Assembly (NCBI GenBank): GCA_011064865.1
Contig: JAAKFX010000081.1
Coordinates: 1-7,186 of the forward strand
DNA length: 7,186 nt
Origin: Candidatus Anoxychlamydiales bacterium
GTDB taxonomy: Bacteria; Chlamydiota; Chlamydiia; Chlamydiales; SM23-39
Direction of reading: 5' to 3'
Position numbers and translations under genes: made by a program. How positions within the stretch are numbered: the stretch's first letter is position 1; every line of letters starts with the position of its first letter. The notes under the pieces were generated by a model that had not been told where the DNA came from, did no database searches, and saw nothing but the letters and a program-made list of their open reading frames with translations. Positions 1 to 5,613 of this stretch are shown here, in pieces.

Positions 1-99
1 GTATCCCAGGGTATCTTGAGCCATCTAACGTAGTCTTCGACTCAGGCTAATCAACTAAAGCTTTTTCAAGCTCCCGACTTTAGTCGTGGAGAAGTTGAC
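1..99 (+). mobile_element. Right end of an IS200/IS605-family (TnpB-carrying) element, partial
   Basis: This segment looks like the right terminus of an IS200/IS605-type transposon whose genes lie left of the window. What is seen: a subterminal hairpin at 71-91 with a 9-bp stem, a 2-base loop and one unpaired T (T87), followed four bases later by TTGAC at 95-99. Family knowledge: these elements have no terminal inverted repeats. They carry subterminal imperfect palindromes, often with an extrahelical T, and end in a short cleavage motif; TTGAC is, as I recall, the right-end motif of ISDra2. The frame starting at base 3 stays open to a TAA at 48-50, and the frame starting at base 1 to a TAG at 31-33; either could be the last codons of tnpB, but I recognise no TnpB motif in so short a stretch. 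The exact element boundary at 99 is inferred. Confidence 0.65.
71..91 (+). repeat. Imperfect palindrome of the IS right end, with bulged T
   Basis: CTCC (71-74) pairs with GGAG (88-91) and CGACT (75-79) pairs with AGTCG (82-86), leaving a TT loop and a single unpaired T at 87. This is the kind of structure that a Y1 (HUH) transposase TnpA recognises on single-stranded DNA. It is not followed by a T-tract, so it does not look like a simple terminator. Confidence 0.65.
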
Positions 100-116
100 T
101 ATTTTCTATTTATAGT

Positions 117-152
117 AAAAAAAAATAATTTGTCAAAAAAGACAAACTTATT
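117..152 (-). terminator. AT-rich intrinsic terminator closing the minus-strand transport operon
   Basis: TTTGTC (129-134) pairs with GACAAA (141-146) around a six-base loop. The stem extends, past an unpaired C147, by AATAA (124-128) with TTATT (148-152). Read on the minus strand, the hairpin is followed by an uninterrupted run of nine T (complement of 125-117), partly merged into the stem. It lies about 28 bases past the permease stop codon, where the transcript should end. The low GC of the stem makes it modest in strength, but stem plus T-tract is clear. Confidence 0.7.
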
Positions 153-179
153 TCCGGGGAAAATCATTTCCGAGAAAAA
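150..179. repeat. Short tandem-like direct repeat downstream of the permease gene
   Basis: Two 14-base copies, at 150-163 and 166-179, share 12 of 14 bases and begin ATTTCCG. The first copy is itself nearly palindromic (TTTCC, GG, GGAAA). GGAAA 158-162 can also pair with TTTCC 167-171 across the two copies. It sits between the permease stop codon and the terminator hairpin. Its role is unknown; it may just add RNA structure to the 3' end of the operon. Confidence 0.5.
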
Positions 180-1586
180 TTATTTGTTTAATATATTCCA
201 AGAAGGTTTTTTAAGTCTATGAATAATAAAAGGGATAATAAAAACTACTACAATTGAAATTGATAAAATAAGAAAATATTTTGTTATATTTTCTTTTCCT
301 AATTGAGAAGGAGGTATGAGCGCCATAGAAAAAGCAAAAACCATTGTCATCATTCCAATTATTGCTACAATCCAAACACCTATATTTTTGTACGGAATTT
401 TAAATACTCTTTGGATATGAGGTTTTTTATATCTCAAATATAGACAAGATAAAATCATCAAAAAGTACATTGAGACATAAATCATCATGGAAAGAGCAAC
501 TGATATCCAAAAAGACATATTAATACTAGAGCTAACAAGTAAAAAAATTGAGCTAGTTACAGAAATAATAATAGCTTGGATTAACATTAGATTAGACGGC
601 ATATTTTGTTTGTTTACTTTTTGAAAAAAATGAGGCAGCTCTCCTTCTTTTGCAGTTTGAAGTAGTCCTTTAACAGGACCGGCAAGCCAAGTAGAAAAAC
701 CTCCCATCTGCCCTACTGCTACAAAAAAACCAAGAACAGGTATTAAAAATTTGAGATTATATTTTGTAAAATAGATACTAAAAGCGCTCATAACACCACC
801 TATTAAACTTATATCTTTTTGAGGTATTACAAAGGCGAGTGCCATTGATCCTAAAACATTTATTAAAAATCCCAAAGATACTGCAAAAAAAATAGCTATT
901 GGATAATTTTTTTTAGGGTTATCAACACTATTTGCATGCACAGCAGAGCCTTCAATTCCACCAAAAGCTCTCATAAACCCAATTAAGATAACAAAAGATG
1001 CAAAATGAAAATCTGGCAAATAATTTTTAGGGCTAAAGGTTGTGTCTATTTGAATTGGTTTATGTTGAAAAAGATATATTAGTCCTAAAATAATGATAAA
1101 TATCGCAGGAATTAAAATGCCGGCAATAAAAAAGCTCATAGATATTTTTGTCGATACTTTCAATCCTTTGAGATTGAAATAGGTAAAAAGCCAAATCAAA
1201 AAAACGTTCATTGAAATCAAATAAACTTTGTTATGAACAAGCTCAGGTGCAAAAATAAAAGAGAGAGAGGCTGAAATAAAATAGAGCATAGCAATCATTG
1301 CTATATTCATATAAATCCATTGCAGCCAAATAGCTAAAAGGCCTATTTTTTTTCCAAAAGCCTCTTTTACCCAAACAGCAATTCCACCCATTTTTGGAAA
1401 GGTAGTAGAGAGCTCTGCTGTAACGAGAGCTATAGGAACATAAAAAATCACTAAAGTAATTAAAGCAAAAAACACCATTTGCATTCCAGTTGTAGCAAAA
1501 ATGCCTAAATTTCGAATGGAGATATTAAATGCAGCACTCACCCACATCAAAGTAAATAGATTCATAACTTTTGGTTTCATAGCCAT
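180..1586 (-). CDS. GadC-like amino acid antiporter (APC superfamily)
   Basis: This 468-residue inner-membrane protein has about 12 hydrophobic segments (roughly 10-28, 36-56, 82-108, 121-137, 149-173, 196-210, 229-253, 280-298, 331-353, 357-383, 402-424, 436-456), the APC fold. It resembles the glutamate:GABA antiporter group: an FATTG segment in helix 1/2, an AELSTTFPKMGGIAVWV block (57-73), GGIEGSAVHANSVDNPKKNYP-type residues in and after helix 6 (209-229), and GPVKGLLQTAKEGELP (303-318). The RNLG at 25-28 differs from E. coli GadC and recalls the RNLP-type subgroup I associate with intracellular bacteria. The likely role is exchange or uptake of an amino acid; the substrate cannot be read from sequence. 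About 12 residues follow the last helix, so the C-terminal plug that closes E. coli GadC (511 aa) is missing. The gene starts 5 bases after the lipoprotein stop. Its weak Shine-Dalgarno (TGAG, 8-base spacing) lies inside that gene's last codons, so translation is probably coupled. A second ATG at 1580 is possible. Confidence 0.85.
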   Translation of the reverse strand: MAMKPKVMNLFTLMWVSAAFNISIRNLGIFATTGMQMVFFALITLVIFYVPIALVTAELSTTFPKMGGIAVWVKEAFGKKIGLLAIWLQWIYMNIAMIAMLYFISASLSFIFAPELVHNKVYLISMNVFLIWLFTYFNLKGLKVSTKISMSFFIAGILIPAIFIIILGLIYLFQHKPIQIDTTFSPKNYLPDFHFASFVILIGFMRAFGGIEGSAVHANSVDNPKKNYPIAIFFAVSLGFLINVLGSMALAFVIPQKDISLIGGVMSAFSIYFTKYNLKFLIPVLGFFVAVGQMGGFSTWLAGPVKGLLQTAKEGELPHFFQKVNKQNMPSNLMLIQAIIISVTSSIFLLVSSSINMSFWISVALSMMIYVSMYFLMILSCLYLRYKKPHIQRVFKIPYKNIGVWIVAIIGMMTMVFAFSMALIPPSQLGKENITKYFLILSISIVVVFIIPFIIHRLKKPSWNILNK

Positions 1587-1591
1587 ATTAA

Positions 1592-3112
1592 TTACTCAAA
1601 ATATGCATATTTAAAATCTATAAAGCCATTTGGATAGATAAATACATCTTTTAGATTTTCTTTTTTCAAAAAGTTTTGAGTTAGATGATATATTGGAATT
1701 ATAGCAGCTTCATCTAACAAAATATCTTCTGCTTTACTTAGAGTTTCATCTCTTTTGTTTTGATCCAATATAGTCTCAGATTCTTGTAAAAGATTGATAT
1801 ATTTTTGATTCTCCCAACCTGTATTATTAGTTGAGCTGTTTTTATATTTAAAAACATTTAAAAAATCTACTTTATCCTCAAAATCTGCAATCCAAGATGA
1901 GAGTGCTATCTCATAATCTAAAGAGCCTAATTTTTCATAAAACGATTGTTTTTCTAAAGCTTTAAGCTCAACATCTAAATTTAAATTTGTACTCAGATCT
2001 CTTTGAAGAGCTTGGGCTATAACGTGAGCTCTATCAGATGATGCATATGTCAGAACTATTTTTCTTTTAGCATAATCTTTTTTAATAATAGGAGTATCAA
2101 TTTTCTTATCTATAGGAACAAGCTTCGATGTTGGAATTTGACCACCTTGCAAAATATGCTCAGTTATTTTTTCTCTATCAAAAGCATACATCAGATCTTT
2201 TCTAAAATTAACATCATCAATTTTTTGAGTATTTATTCTTAAAAAACTAGTGCCAAAGTATGGCGATACATTATAGGTTTTTTCATTTTTTAATTTTTTA
2301 AGGCTCTCCACTATTAGTGTAGAAAAAGGAGATCCCGCAATATCTAGCTGATTTAGATCAAACATATTATGCTCTGTCTCAATAGTTAGCATCAACATTG
2401 ATATTTTTTCTAATTTCACCCTTTTTGCATCCCAATAGAATTTATTTTTCTTAGCAACGATGAAATCATGTTGTTTCCACTCACCTAGCGTAAAGGCTCC
2501 ATTGGAAACAAATGTCTTACTATCTTGAGCCCAATTAGAATTTTCAATATCTACTTTTTTGTTCACAGCAAAAAATGCAGGCGTTGTTAACATTCTTAAA
2601 AAGTATGGACATGGTTTTTCAAGCTCTATAACTAAGGTATTTTCATCAATAGCTGTAATCCCAATTTCATCTATTGATACTTTGCCTTTTTTAGCTTCCT
2701 TAGCATTTTTAATTACAAATAAAGAAGATGCTGTAGATGATAAAAAAGCTTTGGATAATTTTTTCTTCCAGCTATATTCAAAATCATAAGCTGTAACCTT
2801 ATCGCCATTAGACCAAAAAGCATTTTTGTTTATTTGAAAAGTAAATATCTTGTTATCATCAGATATTTTGTAGCTCTCAGCTATAGCTTCTTTAATCTGT
2901 TTGTCCTCATTAACTCTCATCAGCCCATCGAAAAATAGTTTTGATAAAATTACTGAATTGAGATCTCTTATCTTCATAGGATTTAAACTTAAAGGATCGG
3001 ATACAATATTGATCGTTAAGTATTGTTTCGATTTATCTTTTTTATTTTTGTCACAAGAAATTACAAAAGCAAAAATAGGAATTAATAGAAGATATAAAGT
3101 TTTTTTTAGCAT
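1592..3112 (-). CDS. OppA-like peptide-binding lipoprotein (SBP family 5)
   Basis: The 506-residue product is an extracytoplasmic solute-binding protein of the oligopeptide/nickel (family 5) class, normally the receptor of an ABC importer. Residues 1-20 form a lipoprotein signal: MLKK, a hydrophobic core, then the lipobox VISC with Cys20 as the lipidated residue, followed by a charged linker. The mature part opens with an NIVSDPLSLNP block and carries the family signature WSNGDKVTAYDFEYSWKK (100-117), then an SNGAF block near 203-207 and a W-x-ADFED region near the C-lobe. Its length is typical of OppA. The closing PNGFIDFKYA segment and other blocks recall chlamydial OppA (memory-based). ATG 3112 was chosen because GGGAG lies 8 bases upstream and the protein then begins with a clean signal peptide; a TTG at 3127 in frame has no comparable support. 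No oligopeptide permease or ATPase genes are adjacent; instead it is coupled to the permease downstream, so it may serve a distant ABC system. Confidence 0.87.
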   Translation of the reverse strand: MLKKTLYLLLIPIFAFVISCDKNKKDKSKQYLTINIVSDPLSLNPMKIRDLNSVILSKLFFDGLMRVNEDKQIKEAIAESYKISDDNKIFTFQINKNAFWSNGDKVTAYDFEYSWKKKLSKAFLSSTASSLFVIKNAKEAKKGKVSIDEIGITAIDENTLVIELEKPCPYFLRMLTTPAFFAVNKKVDIENSNWAQDSKTFVSNGAFTLGEWKQHDFIVAKKNKFYWDAKRVKLEKISMLMLTIETEHNMFDLNQLDIAGSPFSTLIVESLKKLKNEKTYNVSPYFGTSFLRINTQKIDDVNFRKDLMYAFDREKITEHILQGGQIPTSKLVPIDKKIDTPIIKKDYAKRKIVLTYASSDRAHVIAQALQRDLSTNLNLDVELKALEKQSFYEKLGSLDYEIALSSWIADFEDKVDFLNVFKYKNSSTNNTGWENQKYINLLQESETILDQNKRDETLSKAEDILLDEAAIIPIYHLTQNFLKKENLKDVFIYPNGFIDFKYAYFE

Positions 3113-3120
3113 GAAAAAAT

Positions 3121-3125
3121 CTCCC
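3121..3125 (-). promoter_or_regulatory. Shine-Dalgarno that fixes the lipoprotein start
   Basis: On the minus strand GGGAG is followed by eight bases (ATTTTTTC) and then ATG at 3112. This puts the start five codons inside the longest open frame, whose TTG at 3127 overlaps the upstream flank of this site. Confidence 0.7.
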
Positions 3126-3149
3126 AATCAGATTATAAGACACAAATTT

Positions 3150-3179
3150 ATTATGAAGCATGCTATGAAAAAATGTAAA
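3150..3179 (-). promoter_or_regulatory. Candidate sigma70-type promoter for the lipoprotein-permease unit
   Basis: On the minus strand TTTACA (3179-3174, five of six matches to TTGACA) is separated by 18 bases from CATAAT (3155-3150, five of six to TATAAT). Transcription would start near 3143, giving a leader of about 30 bases with the GGGAG site. A perfect TATAAT at 3137-3132 is also present. It has no good -35 box at 16-17 bases, and its start would fall on the Shine-Dalgarno, so I prefer the first. Either would let the two transport genes be transcribed independently of hcp. Confidence 0.5.
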
Positions 3180-3202
3180 TAGACAAAGGCTTTTTAAAAT
3201 CT

Positions 3203-3217
3203 AAAAAAAAAAAAAAA
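3203..3217 (-). terminator. T15 tract directly after the hcp stop; possible weak terminator
   Basis: Read on the minus strand, the hcp stop codon is followed at once by 15 consecutive T. The preceding A-rich codons (complement of about 3225-3232) could pair with the T-run around the AATTAAT-like centre, but there is no GC-containing stem. It may slow or end hcp transcription, and the separate promoter found downstream supports a unit boundary here. Evidence for real termination is weak. Confidence 0.35.
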
Positions 3218-4873
3218 TTAATTATTTTTTTTCAAAATAGTTTCTATATCAGATTTTGGATCTTGAGTTGGCATTATATTGAATTTTTCATTTAGTATTG
3301 CAAAAACATTTTTTGTAATAAAAGCTGGCAGAGTTGGTCCTAATCTTATATTTTTTATATCTAGATGTAGAAGCGTTAATAAAATAGCAACGGCTTTTTG
3401 CTCAAACCAAGATAAAATTAAAGATAGAGGAAGATCATTTACACCGCATTTAAAAGCATCTGCTAGAGCTAAAGCTATTGTTATAGCTGAATATGAATCA
3501 TTGCACTGTCCGAGATCTAAAAGTCTAGGAATCTCATCTATAGATCCAAAATCTAATTTATTAAATCTATATTTTCCACAAGCGAGGGTTAGAATTAAAC
3601 AATCTTTAGGCACATTTTTTGCAAAATCTGTATAATAGTTTCTACCAATTTTTGCTCCATCACAGCCTCCGATTAAGAAAAAGTGTTTGATTTTACCACT
3701 TTTTACTTTCTCTATAATAACATCGGCTAAAGAGAGGACTGTGTTATGGCCAAAACCTACTGTTATAAATTTTTCTTTTGTATCTTCTTCAAAACCTTTT
3801 TCTTCAAGAGCCTTTTCTATAAGAGGTTTAAAATCGTTTCCTTTTATATGTTTAACATCAGGCCAACCTACTAATCCTTTTGTAAAAATTCTATCTTTAT
3901 AACTTTTGTCTGGTTCAATTATACAATTGGTTGTCATCAAAATTGGACCGGCAAAATTTTTAAACTCTACTTTTTGCAGTTGCCAAGCTCCTCCAAAATT
4001 TCCGACTAGATGAGGATATTTTTTAAGTTTAGGATAACCGTGACCTGGCAGCATCTCACCGTGTGTATATATATTAATTCCAAGTCCAACAGTCTGTTTT
4101 AAAAGCTCTTCTAAATCTTTTAAATCGTGACCTGATACTAAAATAGATTTTCCTTTAATCGGGCTTATTCTCACCTTTGTTGGAATGGGATTATCAAAAT
4201 TTGATGTATGCGCTTCATCTAAAAGCTTCATAACTCTTAAATTGATCTCACCAACTTTTAAAGCATATGTAAGCAGTTCATCTTGAGTATAGCTATCTTT
4301 TGTTAAAAAATTTAAAATCTCATGAAAATCTGCAAATAATTTTTTGTCTTTTTTTCCTAAAACATATGCGTGCTCTAAATAAGCAGCTGCACCTTTGAGA
4401 CCAAATAGTATTAGATGAAGAAGTCCTGCATTATCATCACCAAATTTTTCTTTTTCTTTTTCAATTGCAATACCTTTTGCAAAATTTATTAGTTTTTCTT
4501 CATCTATCTCTTCTTTAAAAGTCGCTGGACCAGATAAAGTGTCGGCTTTTTGAGAGTTTTCTAAGCTCGCTTTTTCATACAAATCTTTTGCTTTATCTCT
4601 AATGTCAAAAGCTTTTTTTATTAACTTAAAAAATCTAATTTTATCAAAATCGACATTTGTAACAGTTGCGAATAAAGATCTAATAACAAATAGATCTATC
4701 TCTTCATCTTGTTTTTTTAAAACAGCTGCTCTATGAGAATACATAGCTATTCCTTTCACAATATAGACCAAAACATCTTGAAGATCAGATACAGTTTCAT
4801 CTTTGCCACAAACGCCAGCAGGCCCTGTACAAGATTTAGCTAATTTTGTCTGCTCACATTGATAACAAAACAT
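3218..4873 (-). CDS. hcp: Hybrid cluster protein (hydroxylamine / NO reductase)
   Basis: Hcp is a cytoplasmic Fe-S enzyme that reduces hydroxylamine in vitro. In enterobacteria it acts as an NO reductase and in protein S-nitrosylation. The 551 residues match the full-length family. The N-terminal cluster cysteines are C3, C6, C15 and C22 (C-x2-C-x8-C-x6-C), within MFCYQCEQT and GVCGKDET. All expected hybrid-cluster ligands are visible: H249 (SGHDL), E273 (THGEM), C317 (TTNC), C404 (GGCDG, the persulfide position), C432 (LACGKYRF), C457 (LGQC) and E491 (WFEQKA), with K493 nearby. The C3-C6 and short second spacing fit the anaerobe-type class rather than the enterobacterial x11 type. The start has a near-perfect AGAAGGAG (4890-4883) nine bases upstream. 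No hcr reductase gene adjoins it, usual for this class. It is transcribed divergently from wrbA-copA, consistent with, but not proving, a shared stress response. Confidence 0.96.
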   Translation of the reverse strand: MFCYQCEQTKLAKSCTGPAGVCGKDETVSDLQDVLVYIVKGIAMYSHRAAVLKKQDEEIDLFVIRSLFATVTNVDFDKIRFFKLIKKAFDIRDKAKDLYEKASLENSQKADTLSGPATFKEEIDEEKLINFAKGIAIEKEKEKFGDDNAGLLHLILFGLKGAAAYLEHAYVLGKKDKKLFADFHEILNFLTKDSYTQDELLTYALKVGEINLRVMKLLDEAHTSNFDNPIPTKVRISPIKGKSILVSGHDLKDLEELLKQTVGLGINIYTHGEMLPGHGYPKLKKYPHLVGNFGGAWQLQKVEFKNFAGPILMTTNCIIEPDKSYKDRIFTKGLVGWPDVKHIKGNDFKPLIEKALEEKGFEEDTKEKFITVGFGHNTVLSLADVIIEKVKSGKIKHFFLIGGCDGAKIGRNYYTDFAKNVPKDCLILTLACGKYRFNKLDFGSIDEIPRLLDLGQCNDSYSAITIALALADAFKCGVNDLPLSLILSWFEQKAVAILLTLLHLDIKNIRLGPTLPAFITKNVFAILNEKFNIMPTQDPKSDIETILKKNN

Positions 4874-4992
4874 TTTTATTAACTCCTTCTAGTAAAAGAT
4901 CAAAGTAACACAAAAAAATAAAAAGGTAAAATCTCTATGAGCAAAATCTGAAAATATTATATAAAATTATTTTAATTATGAAGAGGTTCAAA
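4874..4992. promoter_or_regulatory. Divergent promoter region between hcp and wrbA-copA
   Basis: Both outward-facing genes must start from this strongly AT-rich spacer. Towards wrbA, TATAAA (4960-4965) has ATGAGC 17 bases upstream, a poor -35. Towards hcp, a perfect TATAAT reads on the minus strand at 4961-4956, overlapping the plus-strand box, with only a weak -35. A nearer hcp option is TTTACC (4930-4925) with TACTTT (4907-4902) at 17-base spacing. I looked for FNR- or HcpR-like TTGA...TCAA dyads and found no convincing one. Promoter activity is certain to lie here; the exact boxes are not. Confidence 0.45.
4981..4986 (+). promoter_or_regulatory. Shine-Dalgarno that fixes the wrbA start
   Basis: AAGAGG is followed by six bases (TTCAAA) and ATG at 4993. 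An in-frame ATG at 4978 lies just upstream of this site and would read through it. Known WrbA proteins begin directly with the first beta strand, which also favours 4993. Confidence 0.7.
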
Positions 4993-5604
4993 ATGAAAAT
5001 TCTAGTATTGTATTATTCTATGTATGGACATGTATATTCGCTGGCAAAAGAAATCGCAAAAGGGGCGACACAGATATCCTCTGCAGAAGTTGAAATAAAA
5101 AAAGTACCAGAGACTCTCTCAGATGACATTTTAGAAAAAATGGGAGCTCTAAAAGCTAAAGAGATACAAAAAGATATTGAAGTAGCGACAGTTGAAGATT
5201 TAGAAAAAGCAGATGCTATAATATTTGGAACGCCGACAAGATTTGGAAATATGTGCGCGCAAATGAGATCATTTTTAGATGCAACTGGAGGTCTATGGAT
5301 GAGTGGCGCATTAGTTGGAAAAGTTGGATCTGTATTTACATCGAGTGCGACTCAACATGGTGGGCAAGAATCTACAATTTTAACATTTCACACAAATCTA
5401 CTGCATCATGGTATGATAATAGTTGGGCTTCCATATACATTCGAGGAACAAATGCAAACAGATACAGTAATGGGATTATCGCCATATGGGGTATCTACTA
5501 TAGCTGGCACAAAAGGTGAAAGATCTATAAATGATCATGAAAAAAAGGCAGCTGAATTTTTAGGCAAAAGAGTAGCTGAGATAACAAAAAAAATGAGCAC
5601 ATAG
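4993..5604 (+). CDS. wrbA: WrbA-type NAD(P)H:quinone oxidoreductase (flavoprotein)
   Basis: WrbA is a soluble FMN-binding, usually tetrameric enzyme that reduces quinones by two electrons with NAD(P)H, avoiding semiquinone radicals. The 203 residues are close to the family's usual 198-205. The flavodoxin-like fold begins KILVLYYSMYGHV, whose SMYGHV (9-14) is the FMN-phosphate loop. GTPTRFGNM (79-87) and TSSATQHGGQE (116-126) are the other FMN-site loops that mark WrbA within the flavodoxin superfamily, and SPYG (163-166) is the conserved late loop. Start 4993 is preferred to ATG 4978 because AAGAGG sits six bases before it. It is the first gene of a probable two-gene unit with the copper ATPase: only 9 bases separate them and the next ribosome site overlaps the TAG stop. 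The divergent neighbour is hcp. Confidence 0.95.
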   Translation: MKILVLYYSMYGHVYSLAKEIAKGATQISSAEVEIKKVPETLSDDILEKMGALKAKEIQKDIEVATVEDLEKADAIIFGTPTRFGNMCAQMRSFLDATGGLWMSGALVGKVGSVFTSSATQHGGQESTILTFHTNLLHHGMIIVGLPYTFEEQMQTDTVMGLSPYGVSTIAGTKGERSINDHEKKAAEFLGKRVAEITKKMST

Positions 5605-5606
5605 GA
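5603..5606 (+). promoter_or_regulatory. Ribosome binding site of copA overlapping the wrbA stop
   Basis: AGGA begins inside the wrbA TAG stop (5602-5604) and lies seven bases before the copA ATG at 5614. The overlap suggests translational coupling of the two genes in one transcript. Confidence 0.6.
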
Positions 5607-5613
5607 TTTTAAT

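Larger units (their letters stand above)
1..120 (+). ncRNA. Probable 3' part of a TnpB omega RNA (reRNA) plus its guide segment
   Basis: In IS200/IS605 elements the RNA that guides TnpB is made from the tnpB 3' end and right end, with the guide read from DNA just outside the element. Several pairings here fit a folded RNA: AGCC 19-22 with GGCT 45-48, enclosing AGTC 32-35 with GACT 39-42; AGCTT 59-63 with AAGCT 68-72; the 71-91 hairpin; TCAACT 51-56 with AGTTGA 93-98; and ACTAAAG 54-60 with CTTTAGT 78-84, a possible pseudoknot into the hairpin head. These pairings overlap and cannot all form together. If the scaffold ends at 99, the guide would begin at base 100 with the AT-rich flank. The 5' part of the RNA is outside the window, so this is partial and inferred. 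Confidence 0.4.

Noticed and set aside
71..99. Hairpin read as a Rho-independent terminator of an upstream gene
   Set aside because: No T-tract follows the stem on either strand. The bulged T and the TTGAC after it fit an IS200/IS605 end better.
3113..3127. Longer lipoprotein starting at TTG 3127
   Set aside because: The extra five residues (MGDFF) put acidic residues before the signal peptide and overlap the GGGAG Shine-Dalgarno. ATG 3112 has proper spacing and a clean lipoprotein signal.
3132..3137. Perfect minus-strand TATAAT as the main promoter of the lipoprotein gene
   Set aside because: It has no acceptable -35 box at 16-18 bases, and its start site would fall on the Shine-Dalgarno. 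It is kept only as an alternative.
2559..3182. Plus-strand open frames of 76 and 93 codons opposite the lipoprotein gene
   Set aside because: They lie antisense to a well-supported gene, show no recognisable motif, and reflect its A/T-rich codon pattern.
3279..3902. Plus-strand open frames of 118 and 71 codons opposite hcp
   Set aside because: hcp is certain from its ligands and full length. The antisense frames have no domain features or good ribosome sites.
4978..4992. Longer WrbA starting at ATG 4978
   Set aside because: The AAGAGG site lies between the two ATGs and serves 4993. The upstream ATG has no ribosome site of its own.
4874..4992. Riboswitch or FNR/HcpR operator upstream of hcp
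   Set aside because: I found neither conserved riboswitch structure nor a convincing TTGA...TCAA dyad; the spacer is almost pure A/T.
5253..5519. Second plus-strand frame of 88 codons inside wrbA
   Set aside because: It overlaps wrbA in another frame with a composition unlike a real protein (rich in Trp, Ile, Tyr and Ser).
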